64,000 nt of DNA from Corynebacterium tuberculostearicum (GCF_030506365.1 NZ_CP073092.1:1550001-1614000); one strand, 5' to 3'. Positions 39,964 to 48,893 are shown, counted from the first letter of the stretch. The notes: generated by a model from the sequence alone, not told the origin. A program made the numbers and translations.

Positions 39964-41076
39964 ATGCAATTCGGCATCTTCACTATCGGGGATTTAACTA
40001 CCGACCCCATCTCAGGAAAGACACCCACTGAGGCTGAGCGCATCCGCAACTTGACGGAGATTGCGTTGAAAGCCGAAGAGGTTGGCCTTGACGTCTTTGC
40101 CACCGGCGAGCACCACAACCCACCTTTCGTGCCATCCTCTCCTACAACGCACTTGGCGTATATCGCGGCGCAAACGAAACGCTTGCAGCTATCTACTGCA
40201 ACCACGCTCATCACTACTAATGACCCGGTTAAGATCGCCGAGGACTATGCATTTTTGCAGCACCTTGCTGAAGGCCGCGTAGACCTCATGCTCGGACGCG
40301 GAAATACTGGCCCAGTCTATCCCTGGTTTGGCAAAAATATCCAGCAGGGCATTCCTTTGGCTATTGAGAACTATCACCTGCTGCGCAGGCTGTGGCGCGA
40401 GCCAGTCGTTAACTGGCAAGGAAAGTTCCGCGCGGGATTAGAAGGGTTTACCGCTACTCCGGCACCGTTGGATGGAATTCCGCCCTTTGTCTGGCACGGT
40501 TCCATTCGCTCGCCACAAATTGCCGAACAAGCCGCGTACTACGGCGATGGCTTCTTCCACAACAATATCTTCTGGAATAAGGAGCACACTGCCCAGTTGG
40601 TGGACCTCTACCGCCGTCGCTTTGAAAGCTATGGCCATGGTCAAGCGGACCAAGCAATCGTCGGACTTGGCGGCCAAGTCTTCATTGGTGAAACCGAACA
40701 GGAAGCTAAAGACTTCTTCCGCCCCTACTTCGACAACGCCCCAGTCTATGGCCACGGGCCAAGCCTCGAGGACTTCACGGCGCAGACTCCACTGACCGTC
40801 GGCACCGTGGAGCAGGTAATTGAAAAGACCCTCAGCTTCGCTGACTGGGCCGGTGACTACCAACGCCAGCTGTTCCTCATCGACCACGCCGGACTGCCCC
40901 AGGAAGTAGTTCTCCAGCAGATAGAAATCCTGGGCACACAAGTAGTCCCCGAGCTGCGACACCGCTTTGAGCAGCGCCGCCCGAGCCACGTGCCTTCTGA
41001 CCCACCAACGCACGCTAGCCTGCTCTCTGCGCCCCATCCTTCACACCTCCAGGTCAGCCCAGGAAAGGAGAACTAG
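39964..41076 (+). CDS. Luciferase-like FMN-dependent monooxygenase (CE1758-type)
   Basis: The 370-residue TIM-barrel flavin monooxygenase begins MQFGIFTIGDLTTDPISGKT. It contains AEEVGLDVFATGEHHNPPFV (family LLM pattern with EHH), TLITTNDPVKIAEDYAFLQH and GRVDLMLGRGNTGPVYPWFG (FMN phosphate region). The last 30 or so residues are Pro/Ser/His-rich and probably disordered. It is two bases upstream of an NADPH-dependent FMN reductase gene, forming the usual two-component pair. The substrate is unknown. Confidence 0.85.
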   Translation: MQFGIFTIGDLTTDPISGKTPTEAERIRNLTEIALKAEEVGLDVFATGEHHNPPFVPSSPTTHLAYIAAQTKRLQLSTATTLITTNDPVKIAEDYAFLQHLAEGRVDLMLGRGNTGPVYPWFGKNIQQGIPLAIENYHLLRRLWREPVVNWQGKFRAGLEGFTATPAPLDGIPPFVWHGSIRSPQIAEQAAYYGDGFFHNNIFWNKEHTAQLVDLYRRRFESYGHGQADQAIVGLGGQVFIGETEQEAKDFFRPYFDNAPVYGHGPSLEDFTAQTPLTVGTVEQVIEKTLSFADWAGDYQRQLFLIDHAGLPQEVVLQQIEILGTQVVPELRHRFEQRRPSHVPSDPPTHASLLSAPHPSHLQVSPGKEN

Positions 41077-41078
41077 TT

Positions 41079-41738
41079 ATGCGCTCCCTCCTTGTTATTT
41101 CCGCCGGCCTTTCGCATCCGTCTTCCTCTCGCAGATTGGCGGATATGCTCGCTGAAGCCACCCGCGCCAAAATCTCCGCGCGCGGTGAATGGGCCGAAAT
41201 CGACGTCATTGAGATCCGCGATCTCGCTTTCGAACTTGCTACCGCCATGACCGATCAGACTGCGCAAACGCCCCTTTTGGCCCGAGCCAAGCAGCAAATT
41301 GCCGATGCCGATGGACTCATCGCCGTCACCCCTGTATTCCAAGGCAGCTATTCGGGCCTTTTCAAGATGTTCTTTGACACCTTGGAGCCCCATGCCCTCG
41401 ACAACCTTCCCACCATCATCGCAGCGACGGCAGGGTCTTCGCGCCATGCCCTCATTTTGGACTACGCGCTCCGCCCGCTATTTAACCAACTGCACGCAAA
41501 CATCGTGCCAACGGGCGTATTCCAGGCCGCAGAAGACTTAGGCACTCCGGAGGGAGAGCGCATTGCCTCGCGGATTGAGCGCTCAGCCATCCAGCTGGCT
41601 GACCAGATCGTTGCCCCGCGGGACCGGGTGCCAGGAATTGCCGGTGATCTCACCGGGCTGGGCGGCCGCTCTACCGTCCGGTTAGCAAAGGAGAGCTTCA
41701 TCCCTCTTGACAAGCTCCTGAATGGGTACGGCAAATAA
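41079..41738 (+). CDS. NADPH-dependent FMN reductase (CE1759-type)
   Basis: The 219-residue flavodoxin-fold protein begins MRSLLVISAGLSHPSSSRRL, the phosphate-binding loop. It has DGLIAVTPVFQGSYSGLFKM and later TIIAATAGSSRHALILDY, features of NADPH-dependent FMN reductases. It would supply reduced FMN to the monooxygenase encoded two bases upstream. Its start follows AGGAGA in the end of that gene, so the two are translationally linked. Confidence 0.87.
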   Translation: MRSLLVISAGLSHPSSSRRLADMLAEATRAKISARGEWAEIDVIEIRDLAFELATAMTDQTAQTPLLARAKQQIADADGLIAVTPVFQGSYSGLFKMFFDTLEPHALDNLPTIIAATAGSSRHALILDYALRPLFNQLHANIVPTGVFQAAEDLGTPEGERIASRIERSAIQLADQIVAPRDRVPGIAGDLTGLGGRSTVRLAKESFIPLDKLLNGYGK

Positions 41739-41909
41739 GCCACAACGAGAGCAGTGCTACGCATAGACGGCGATTGATAGAAGGTGTGACTTTCGCTACC
41801 CTGGTCACATAAAATCTGCCTCTACCCTTTGGGTCCAGCTTTGACCGCAATAGCGGCACAGCAAGCACCCGATAGCTATCCCTTCAGAAAGGTTCGGCAC
41901 AGCTTAACT

Positions 41910-43319
41910 ATGACAATTAGCGTCACGGACATCTTCTCCATCGGCATTGGCCCTTCCTCTTCGCACACCGTCGGGCCCATGCGCGCGGCTAAGCAATTCC
42001 TCGATTCCCTAGAGAAGCACCCAGCTAAGGTCTATACGGAGTTGCGCGGCTCGCTTTCCGCCACTGGCCGTGGCCACGCTTCCGATCGCGCCGTCATCCT
42101 TGGGCTCGCCGGCTGGGATCCGCTAAGCGTGCCTATCGATGCCGAACCTCACGCGGGCGGCTTTATCCCCAGCGAGGGAACTATTTCTGGTCCCCGGGGC
42201 ACGGTGGACTATGAGATTGTCTTTGATAATGAACCGCTGCCCCAGCACCCGAATGGCATGATTTTTAGCGCCTGGGATGACAGCGGCAACCTCCTCGCAG
42301 AAAAGGAAGAGTACTTCTCTGTGGGCGGCGGCTTTATCCTCTCCCGCGCCGAGCTCGATGCGGAAGTCGCCGAAAGCCATGAGGTTCCCGCCGGCGTAGC
42401 CGCCGCCCAGGTAGATGACTCCGTTCCCTATGAGTTCACCACGGGCGAAGAACTGCTCAACCTCTGCGAAGCTCATGACAAAGCAATTTGGGAGCTCGTC
42501 CTTGCCAACGAGGAGGCCTTGCACCGCAATGAAGGCGGAGCGGAATACGTTCTGCGCCACCTTGATCTGGTCTGGGACATCATGCGTGAGTGTGTGACTG
42601 AGGGTATTTCCACCAAGGGCCTTCTTCCAGGTGGCCTGCGTGTGGCACGCCGTGCCCCGAAGATGTATGCCCAGTTGCTAGAAAACCAGGACGATACCAG
42701 CTGCGGTTTCTCCGCCATGGAGTGGGTTAACCTGTACGCCCTAGCGGTAAATGAGCAAAACGCTGCCGGTGGCCGCGTCATTACTGCACCTACCAACGGC
42801 GCATGCGGCATCATTCCAGCAGTACTGCATTATGCGCGCGATTTCCGCGCAGACTTCACCCGTTCGACTGCCCGTCGGTACCTATTGACCGCCGGTGCCA
42901 TCGGCATGATTATCAAGGAAAACGCGTCCATCTCCGGAGCTGAGGTGGGCTGCCAAGGCGAGGTGGGTTCCGCCTCCGCTATGGCCGCCGCAGGCATGGC
43001 AGAGCTGCTGGGAGCAGCCCCGGCGCAGGTGGAAAACGCCGCGGAGATTGCTTTGGAGCATAATTTGGGCCTTACCTGCGACCCAGTCGGCGGATTGGTG
43101 CAGATTCCGTGCATCGAGCGCAATGCCATCGGCGCGGTAAAGTCCATCAACGCCGCGCGCATGGCCAAAATGGGAGAAGGCACTCACCACGTGACCTTGG
43201 ATAATGCGGTACAAACCATGGCTGAAACCGGCCGCGATATGCTCTCCAAGTACAAGGAGACCTCCCTGGGCGGATTGGCCAAGACCATGGGCTTTAGCGT
43301 TTCGCAGGTGGAGTGTTAA
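41910..43319 (+). CDS. sdaA: L-serine ammonia-lyase (iron-sulfur type)
   Basis: It deaminates L-serine to pyruvate. The single-chain form of 469 residues starts MTISVTDIFSIGIGPSSSHT. The N-terminal beta domain is followed by the alpha domain with TNGACGIIPAVLHY, EVGCQGEVGSASAMAAAG and LTCDPVGGLVQIPCIERN, which provide the cluster-binding Cys residues. The upstream spacer has GAAAGG at some distance. A TetR-family gene starts ten bases after the stop, so the two form an operon. Confidence 0.95.
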   Translation: MTISVTDIFSIGIGPSSSHTVGPMRAAKQFLDSLEKHPAKVYTELRGSLSATGRGHASDRAVILGLAGWDPLSVPIDAEPHAGGFIPSEGTISGPRGTVDYEIVFDNEPLPQHPNGMIFSAWDDSGNLLAEKEEYFSVGGGFILSRAELDAEVAESHEVPAGVAAAQVDDSVPYEFTTGEELLNLCEAHDKAIWELVLANEEALHRNEGGAEYVLRHLDLVWDIMRECVTEGISTKGLLPGGLRVARRAPKMYAQLLENQDDTSCGFSAMEWVNLYALAVNEQNAAGGRVITAPTNGACGIIPAVLHYARDFRADFTRSTARRYLLTAGAIGMIIKENASISGAEVGCQGEVGSASAMAAAGMAELLGAAPAQVENAAEIALEHNLGLTCDPVGGLVQIPCIERNAIGAVKSINAARMAKMGEGTHHVTLDNAVQTMAETGRDMLSKYKETSLGGLAKTMGFSVSQVEC

Positions 43320-43329
43320 AAAGGACTGC

Positions 43330-43905
43330 ATGCGCGCAGATGCTCTTCACCGCCGCACCGCCATTATCGCTGCGGCATGCCAGCTCTTTCGTACCCACGG
43401 CGATGATGTCGCTTTGGAAAAGGTGGCTACGCAGGCTGGCGTAAGTGTGGCTACGGTCTATCGCAATTTCCCCAACCGTGCGAGCCTCATCCGTGCATGC
43501 GCGGAATACATGGGTGATGGCTTTGCCAAGTTTCAACAGCGCCTCATCGCGGACTTTGAGAACTCCACCCATTCTGGGCAAGACTACGTCCGGACCTACG
43601 CCACTCATATCCTGACCATGGGACTGAACACCCTTATTCCAGCGTTCGTCCCGCAGGATTTGGACTCTCTGAGCCCCGAGCTGACTGCCCAGCGCGATCT
43701 CCTAGAGCGCAACGGCCGACGGTTTATTGAGCTGGGCCAAGAGCAAGGCGAGATTGGCCCCAGCGTCACCCACCTCGAATTCATTGTGGGACTGTTGAGC
43801 CTGGCACGACCCCGCGAGGTTGATATCGATGCCTACCAGCCGGATATTCAAGAAAAGATCATTGACCTCTTTCTGGCGGGCATAAAAAGTGGGCACCGCG
43901 CCTAA
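43330..43905 (+). CDS. TetR-family transcriptional regulator
   Basis: The 191-residue protein starts MRADALHRRTAIIAAACQLF and carries the N-terminal helix-turn-helix VALEKVATQAGVSVATVYRN FPNR at about residues 28-50. The C-terminal ligand-binding region is not assigned. It follows sdaA by ten bases. Its 3' end forms one arm of the hisS terminator, so the convergent genes are tightly packed. Target genes are unknown, with sdaA as the obvious candidate. Confidence 0.85.
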   Translation: MRADALHRRTAIIAAACQLFRTHGDDVALEKVATQAGVSVATVYRNFPNRASLIRACAEYMGDGFAKFQQRLIADFENSTHSGQDYVRTYATHILTMGLNTLIPAFVPQDLDSLSPELTAQRDLLERNGRRFIELGQEQGEIGPSVTHLEFIVGLLSLARPREVDIDAYQPDIQEKIIDLFLAGIKSGHRA

Positions 43906-43918
43906 GCGCGATGCCCAC
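43889..43918 (-). terminator. Terminator of hisS, overlapping the end of the TetR gene
   Basis: On the - strand GTGGGCA/TGCCCAC arms with inner GCGC/GCGC are followed by CTTTTTATG. The hairpin includes the stop codon of the convergent TetR gene and could work in both directions. Confidence 0.75.
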
Positions 43919-43932
43919 CGGCTAAAGGAAAT

Positions 43933-45222
43933 TTAGGCCTCGCCGTTCATTTCCCGAGCAAGTACGGACACTAGGTCAGAAACCTTTACGTCGTGCTGCT
44001 CATGGGCGGCAAGGTCCTTGAGCGCAACCGTGCCATTTTCTAGCTCTTGTTCACCCAAGACCAGCGCGAAGCGTGCACCGGCGCGGTCGGCACCCTTCAT
44101 CGCGCCCTTCAGGCCGCGGTCTCCAAAGGACATATCCGCAGAGATTCCAGCCTTGCGGAGGTCATTGATCAGGGTAGTCATGGTGCGCTTGGCGGCGCCA
44201 CCCAGTGCAACGCCAAAGACGTCCACGCGGGACTCCACGCCGTCGAGGGTGATGCCCTCAGCCTCCAGCGCCAGCAGGGCGCGGTCGACACCCAGACCGT
44301 AGCCGATACCGGATAGGTCTTGACCGCCTAGCTGGGCCATCAGCCCGTCGTAGCGGCCACCGCCACCGATGCCGGACTGCGCGCCGAGTCCGTCATGGAC
44401 GAACTCGAAGCAGGTCTTGGTGTAGTAGTCCAAGCCGCGGACCATGCGCGGATTAATCTCGTAGGCTACGCCCATATCATCCAGCATGCCGGTGACAGTT
44501 TCGAAGTGATCGCGGCATTCGTCATTGAGGTGGTCGAGCATCAAGGGGGCGTCGGCAAGCTGTTCCTGGACTTCCGGGCGCTTGTCATCCAGCACGCGCA
44601 AAGGGTTGATCTCTGCACGGTGACGGGTCTCTTCATCCAAGTCGAGCTTAAAGAGGAATTCCTGCAGCTTCTCGCGGTAAGCCGGGCGGCAATTGCGATC
44701 GCCCAAGCTGGTGAGCTCGAGGCGGAAGCCGCTAAGCCCCAGCGCGCGGAAGGAACGATCCGCCAAGGCGATGACCTCGGCGTCTAGCGCAGGGTCGTCC
44801 ACGCCAATAGCCTCTACACCGACCTGCTGTAGCTGGCGGTAGCGGCCAGCCTGGGGGCGCTCATAGCGGAAGAACGGACCAAAATAGTTGAGCTTCACGG
44901 GCAGCTGGCCGCGGTCCAGGTTGTGCTCGATGACCGAGCGCATCACGCCAGCGGTACCCTCTGGGCGCAAAGTAACGGAACGGTCGCCGCGATCAGCAAA
45001 GGTGTACATCTCCTTAGACACCACGTCGGTGGACTCGCCCACGCCACGGGCGAAAAGCGCGGTGTCTTCGAAAATGGGCAGCTCAATGTGCTGGAAGCCG
45101 GAGAGATGTGCCTGCTCCACCATGGTCTGGCGCACCTTATAGAATGCGGCCGACTGCGGTGGGAAATAGTCTGGGACACCTTTGGGGGCGGACAGGGCTT
45201 GGAACTGCTTCTTTTTACTCAC
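43933..45222 (-). CDS. hisS: Histidyl-tRNA synthetase
   Basis: It charges tRNAHis. The 429-residue class II synthetase starts [20 protein letters not shown]. Motif 2 is [20 protein letters not shown], HisA motif 1 is [18 protein letters not shown] and motif 3 is [16 protein letters not shown]. The C-terminal anticodon-binding domain follows. It lies five bases after the MBL hydrolase gene, a pairing also seen in mycobacteria. No T-box is visible. Confidence 0.97.
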   Translation of the reverse strand: MSKKKQFQALSAPKGVPDYFPPQSAAFYKVRQTMVEQAHLSGFQHIELPIFEDTALFARGVGESTDVVSKEMYTFADRGDRSVTLRPEGTAGVMRSVIEHNLDRGQLPVKLNYFGPFFRYERPQAGRYRQLQQVGVEAIGVDDPALDAEVIALADRSFRALGLSGFRLELTSLGDRNCRPAYREKLQEFLFKLDLDEETRHRAEINPLRVLDDKRPEVQEQLADAPLMLDHLNDECRDHFETVTGMLDDMGVAYEINPRMVRGLDYYTKTCFEFVHDGLGAQSGIGGGGRYDGLMAQLGGQDLSGIGYGLGVDRALLALEAEGITLDGVESRVDVFGVALGGAAKRTMTTLINDLRKAGISADMSFGDRGLKGAMKGADRAGARFALVLGEQELENGTVALKDLAAHEQHDVKVSDLVSVLAREMNGEA

Positions 45223-45227
45223 GGGTA

Positions 45228-45863
45228 TTACAGTACCTCCCTCAATGTTGCGAAGAAGGGATTGGTCGCCCTCTCCTTACGCATCGCGGTGGTAGGCCCG
45301 TGGCCGGGCAGAATGTCAAGGTTATCGGGCAGACTCCACACTGGGCCAGCAAGCGACTTCTGCATGGCATTGGGATTCGAGTGGGGTAAGTCGGTGCGTC
45401 CAATGGCCCCGGCGAAGAGTACGTCACCTGTTAAAGCAAAGTCCTCGGAGACAATCATCACGCATCCCGGCGAATGCCCGGGCGCGTGTTTGAGAGCAAA
45501 GGCATTACCGATAAGCTCCAGGGTTTCGCCATCCTGTAGCTCGCGGAGGTCATCGATGGGGGTCATGTGGGCGGCGTCGAAAAGCTCTTGTGCCTGGGCT
45601 GAAACACCTTCGCCGCTGTCAAGCATAAACCTGTCAGCAGGGTGGATATAAACAGGGATGTCGAGCTTTTCTGCCAAAGACCCGGCATCCCGGGTGTGGT
45701 CAATATGCCCGTGGGTGAGCACGATAGCCTCATAGTCCAAGTCATGCTCGAGGACTCTTTCCATCGCATCCATGCCTGGGTCCACAATGAAGGCGCGGCG
45801 ACCTTCCGCAATCACATAGGTATTGGTCTGAAACGGACCGGCAGTAAAACCGTAGATTTCCAT
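45228..45863 (-). CDS. MBL-fold metallohydrolase (glyoxalase II-like)
   Basis: The 211-residue metallo-beta-lactamase-fold protein starts [20 protein letters not shown] and has [14 protein letters not shown] (HxHxDH metal motif), [12 protein letters not shown] (His), [17 protein letters not shown] (bridging Asp) and [10 protein letters not shown] (last His). This matches hydroxyacylglutathione-hydrolase-like enzymes, often called glyoxalase II, but the true substrate in Corynebacterium is unknown. The ATG at 45863 is chosen; the frame continues 16 codons upstream. It is upstream of hisS. Confidence 0.88.
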   Translation of the reverse strand: MEIYGFTAGPFQTNTYVIAEGRRAFIVDPGMDAMERVLEHDLDYEAIVLTHGHIDHTRDAGSLAEKLDIPVYIHPADRFMLDSGEGVSAQAQELFDAAHMTPIDDLRELQDGETLELIGNAFALKHAPGHSPGCVMIVSEDFALTGDVLFAGAIGRTDLPHSNPNAMQKSLAGPVWSLPDNLDILPGHGPTTAMRKERATNPFFATLREVL

Positions 45864-45947
45864 ACCCACTACCCTAGCTGTCTGAAACAAAAATGAGCCG
45901 GTCTCCCCCATCTTCTTGATGAGTAGAGGCCGGCAGCACCGAGCGGC

Positions 45948-46445
45948 TTAGCGCAAAATATCCCAGTCCTTGTCATAATCAAGCTGGGTGACGACGCTTG
46001 GAACCATTTGGGTGTGGATGACCTTGTGGTTTTCATCAGCCACCACCACGCAACGGGCAAGCAGGCCTTCCAAGACGGAATCGCGCACAGTCACGCCGAA
46101 TTTCTCGCCAAAGTCAGAGCGAAGTGCGGAGGCGGCGATAACATCATCGATGCCGTCAGCCGTGCAAAACCACTTGAGGGTAAAGGTCAAATCGAGAGAA
46201 ACGGAGAGCAGCTTAGTGTTATCTAGCTGCGAAACCTGCTCATGGAAGCGGCGCAGCTGTTCTTGGCAGGCAGGGGTTTCAATAGAGGGCAAGATGGAAA
46301 TAATAAGGCGCGTGCCCGCAAAAGTCTCATTGGTAATCTAACGCAGGTCGGTACCGATGAGTTCAAATTCGGGCAGCGGGCCTCCCACTGCGGGAATTTC
46401 ACCAACGGTGGGCGTTGGCGGACCGGTAAAATCTGGTTCAACCAC
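45948..46445 (-). pseudogene. tpx: Thiol peroxidase, interrupted by an in-frame TAG
   Basis: The intact product would be a Tpx-type peroxiredoxin of about 165 residues. The second part contains the peroxidatic Cys in SIETPACQEQLRRF and the resolving Cys in FTLKWFCTADGID, as in functional enzymes, and IHTQMVPSVVTQLDYDKDWD at the C-terminus. Translating upstream in the same frame gives VGEIPAVGGPLPEFELIGTD, then LR, TAG (46338-46340), then ITNETFAGTRLI. The TAG interrupts a place where Tpx has D or a similar residue. A GTG at 46443-46445 is a possible start but has no clear ribosome binding site. It may be a decaying gene or a TAG readthrough case. Confidence 0.75.
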
Positions 46446-46588
46446 AGATGCCAGCGTACTTACAATTTGGCCTAAAAGCGATTAACTTGCTCTATTTTCC
46501 ATGCCAACGCTTTCTCAGCTGTAGGGAACCGCTAAACTCGGTCAGGTTGAATCATGCCACCGAAAATCGCTAGAAAGGTTGACTCCCG

Positions 46589-47449
46589 GTGTCAAATAAT
46601 CAAAAGCGCGGCGAAGAGGCGCTGAGCAAGCTCGAGCGCGAGCTGAAATCCCGCGAACGCAAGCAAAAGGCACGTCCGCTAGGCGTTGTTGCCGCCTCCC
46701 TCGTAGTAATCCTCGCCCTCGTCGGCGGCATCTACTTCTTGTCTACCCGCGAAGGCGACGATGAAAACGTACAGGCTGAGGAGTCTTCCGCAGCTGAGAC
46801 CTCGCAGGAAAACCCACAGGCGCAGCCCATCGCTGACAAGCGCGCCAAGGCGCTGCCGGATACCGTGACCTGTAAGTACGAGGACAACGGGCAAGAGTCC
46901 AACGGCGCGAAGAAGCCCAACGGCAAGGATATTTCCACCAAGGGCACCGTCACCGTTTCCTTTGAAACCAACCAGGGCACTATTGAGATGGAAATGGACC
47001 GCGCCAAGGCACCGTGTACCACCAATGCTATTTCTGAGCTAGCCAAGTCGGGCTACTACGACGACACCGTCTGCCACCGTATGACCTCGGGCGGGCTCAA
47101 CGTACTGCAGTGTGGCGACCCCACCGGTTCCGGTTCCGGCGGCCCTGGCTTTAGCTTCGCCGATGAGTACCCCACCGACGAGGTGGATGAGAAGGACGCA
47201 CAGAACCCCGTTGTGTACCCGCGCGGCTCCGTCGCCATGGCCAACAGCGGCCCAGACACCAATGGTTCCCAGTTCTTCCTCAACTACGACGATTCTGAGC
47301 TGGCCCCGAACTACACCTACTTCGCCACCATCACCGACAAGGGCATGAAGACGATGGATAAGATTGCCAAGAACGGCGTCGAAGGCGGGCAGCCAGACGG
47401 CAAGCCGGCAAAGGAAGTCAAGATCAAGAAGGCAACCGTCAAGGCTTAG
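46589..47449 (+). CDS. Membrane-anchored cyclophilin-type peptidyl-prolyl isomerase
   Basis: The 286-residue protein starts at a GTG (VSNNQKRGEEALSKLERELK), has a basic/charged cytoplasmic segment, one transmembrane helix at about residues 31-51 and a disordered linker (Glu/Ser/Gln). The cyclophilin domain follows, with TNGSQFFLNYDDSEL, PRGSVAMANSG and YTYFATITDKG. Some catalytic positions differ from canonical PpiA/PpiB: the HRM of TVCHRMTSGG is conserved in part. It is a homologue of mycobacterial ppiB, normally next to relA. Confidence 0.88.
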   Translation: MSNNQKRGEEALSKLERELKSRERKQKARPLGVVAASLVVILALVGGIYFLSTREGDDENVQAEESSAAETSQENPQAQPIADKRAKALPDTVTCKYEDNGQESNGAKKPNGKDISTKGTVTVSFETNQGTIEMEMDRAKAPCTTNAISELAKSGYYDDTVCHRMTSGGLNVLQCGDPTGSGSGGPGFSFADEYPTDEVDEKDAQNPVVYPRGSVAMANSGPDTNGSQFFLNYDDSELAPNYTYFATITDKGMKTMDKIAKNGVEGGQPDGKPAKEVKIKKATVKA

Positions 47450-47465
47450 GCGACAGAAAAAGCCC

Positions 47466-47485
47466 TGCTTGACGACGCCCCCCTC
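47466..47485 (+). repeat. Dispersed short repeat, copy 3
   Basis: TGCTTGACGACGCCCCCCTC, 16 bases after the cyclophilin stop codon and preceded by GCCC as in copy 2. Confidence 0.6.
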
Positions 47486-47525
47486 TTAACCCCCACCCCA
47501 CACCCCCTAACGGGGGCGGGTATAT

Positions 47526-47572
47526 AGCCCCGGCCATTCACCACACATTCCGTGGACGAATGCGCCGGGGCT
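47526..47572 (+). terminator. Terminator of the cyclophilin gene
   Basis: AGCCCCGGC and GCCGGGGCT pair with inner CATTC/GAATG arms, followed by TATCCTTTCTTT on the + strand. Confidence 0.8.
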
Positions 47573-47733
47573 TATCCTTTCTTTAAATTAAGCTGAGCCC
47601 GATTATGAAGGCTAAGCTGCAGAAACACGAAAACACCGAAATTCCCCCAGATCACAAGAGTCACAATAGTAAACTCGCAGCACACAGCAGACTTTCAGCT
47701 AGTTCATCCGATGAACAAAACCTGCCAATACTG

Positions 47734-47762
47734 TTGCGGAAGGCTGTCAACCTGTCTAGTAT
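47734..47762 (+). promoter_or_regulatory. SigA-type promoter of the small secreted protein gene
   Basis: TTGCGG and TAGTAT are separated by exactly 17 bases. The expected start of transcription lies about 37 bases before the ATG. An AGGA at 47794-47797 is placed eight bases before that ATG. Confidence 0.6.
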
Positions 47763-47805
47763 TTGAAACGTCTTTGACCACACCAAGCTTGTTAGGAATC
47801 AAAAA

Positions 47806-48093
47806 ATGAAGCTTTTCTCCCGCAAGGCACTCGTTGCTGGCGCAACCGCTCTGTCCATGACCTTCGCTGGCACCACCGTGGCTACCGCTGCTGAGTCGAC
47901 CACCCAGTCCACCACTGCTAAGCCGACCACCACCAAGCCAGCTGAGCCGGCTGAGCAGGGCTCCTCCCTCAAGGATGCTGACCCTCAGGAGATCAAGGCT
48001 TGGATCGGCGTCTTCACCGCCGTTATCGGCGCTCTGGGCACCCTGTTCGCTTTCGCTGACAAGTACTTCGACCTGCCTTTCGGCAACAAGTAA
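47806..48093 (+). CDS. Small secreted Thr-rich protein with a hydrophobic helix
   Basis: The 95-residue protein is not assigned to a named family. Residues 1-29 are a signal peptide (MKLFSRKALVAGATALSMTF, with an ATAA cleavage area). A Thr/Ser/Pro/Lys-rich stretch (about 30-50) follows, then an acidic turn DADPQEIKAW and a hydrophobic helix at about residues 66-86 (WIGVFTAVIGALGTLFAFAD) ending KYFDLPFGNK. The mature part of about 66 residues could insert in a membrane. It has its own promoter, ribosome binding site and terminator, which suggests strong independent expression. Possibilities include an outer-envelope (porin-like) peptide; this is speculative. Confidence 0.8.
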   Translation: MKLFSRKALVAGATALSMTFAGTTVATAAESTTQSTTAKPTTTKPAEPAEQGSSLKDADPQEIKAWIGVFTAVIGALGTLFAFADKYFDLPFGNK

Positions 48094-48118
48094 GGTCACC
48101 GCTTCATAGCGATTCTTA

Positions 48119-48155
48119 AGCCGCTGCTTCCCTTAGTGGAAAGCAGCGGCTTTTT
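48119..48155 (+). terminator. Terminator of the small secreted protein gene
   Basis: AGCCGCTGCTT and AAGCAGCGGCT pair around CCCTTAGTGGA, followed by TTTTTC. Confidence 0.85.
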
Positions 48156-48223
48156 CGCGTGCTTTGGGGCAAAGGGAGCGCAGGGATGGTCTTTGCGTTC
48201 CTTGCCAAGCTCTGGCGTGTGCC

Positions 48224-48796
48224 CTAAGCGTCTTTAGCGTCTTCGATGTACTCGGACCCCACGAGGTCTTTGAAAAGCTCCGGGTCGATGGCTTGACCGA
48301 CCTTGATGACGGAGATGTGGCCTGTAGGCTCAAGGATCATTATCTGTACGTCTTCCATGCGGCTAATGCCGGCTCTACGGGCCGCCGAGTAGATATCCGA
48401 CTCCGTAATGTGTGCGAGCGCCAAGTTATCTTCAACCATCTCGCCACTAAAGACTAAGAGGATGGGACGACGGTCTAGAAAGCGCGTCCACTTCACTACC
48501 TTGCGAATGGTACCGAAGGCTGCTTCGAGCGCCATCAGCGTGGTCAGGCCGATGACGCCGGCGGCAAGGGTCGGTGGATTGCCCACGATGACGCGGCCTG
48601 CGACCGCGCCAAACATGATAATGATGATGGCATCTGAGGCCGTCATGGACGTAAGCACACGAGAGCCAAATAGCTTCACCAGCACCATGAAGGATAGGTA
48701 GATACCCAAAGTCGCCAGCACGACAACGGGGATACGGTGCCATTCAATACCCAGTTGATAGGTAATCTCGCGCAGAAAGAGTTCTAGAGTATCCAC
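48224..48796 (-). CDS. DUF421 family membrane protein
   Basis: The 190-residue protein has three hydrophobic segments in the first 90 residues (VVVLATLGIYLSFMVLVKLF, ASDAIIIIMFGAVAGRVIVG, TLAAGVIGLTTLMALEAAFG). A cytoplasmic-type domain follows, with GEMVEDNLALAHITESDIYS AARR and VQIMILEPTGHISVI. This is the YetF/YrbG-like DUF421 layout. Its function is unknown; the family is linked to spore germination and stress in Bacillus. It lies between the small secreted protein gene and the nucleotidase terminator. Confidence 0.82.
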   Translation of the reverse strand: MDTLELFLREITYQLGIEWHRIPVVVLATLGIYLSFMVLVKLFGSRVLTSMTASDAIIIIMFGAVAGRVIVGNPPTLAAGVIGLTTLMALEAAFGTIRKVVKWTRFLDRRPILLVFSGEMVEDNLALAHITESDIYSAARRAGISRMEDVQIMILEPTGHISVIKVGQAIDPELFKDLVGSEYIEDAKDA

Positions 48797-48833
48797 GACT
48801 GCTTAGGTTACCTGGCAGCCACGAGATATACAG

Positions 48834-48879
48834 AAAAGGCGGAGCGTCACTCCCCCGTTCAGGAAGAGCCGCTCCGCCT
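48834..48879 (-). terminator. Terminator of the 5'-nucleotidase gene
   Basis: On the - strand AGGCGGAGCG and CGCTCCGCCT pair across a loop of about 20 bases, followed by TTTTCTG. Confidence 0.8.
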
Positions 48880-48893
48880 AGTGCTGTGCTGTC

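Larger units (their letters stand above)
47450..47805. other. 356-base intergenic region between the cyclophilin and small secreted protein genes
   Basis: It holds, in order, a copy of the dispersed repeat, a C-rich stretch, a strong terminator, an AT-rich stretch of about 150 bases with no recognised gene, and a well-formed promoter with a ribosome binding site. No tRNA or known RNA fold was recognised. Confidence 0.7.

Noticed and set aside
45864..45947. Hairpin GCCGG/CCGGC between the MBL and tpx genes as a terminator
   Set aside because: The arms are short, the loop is long and there is no T-run on either strand.
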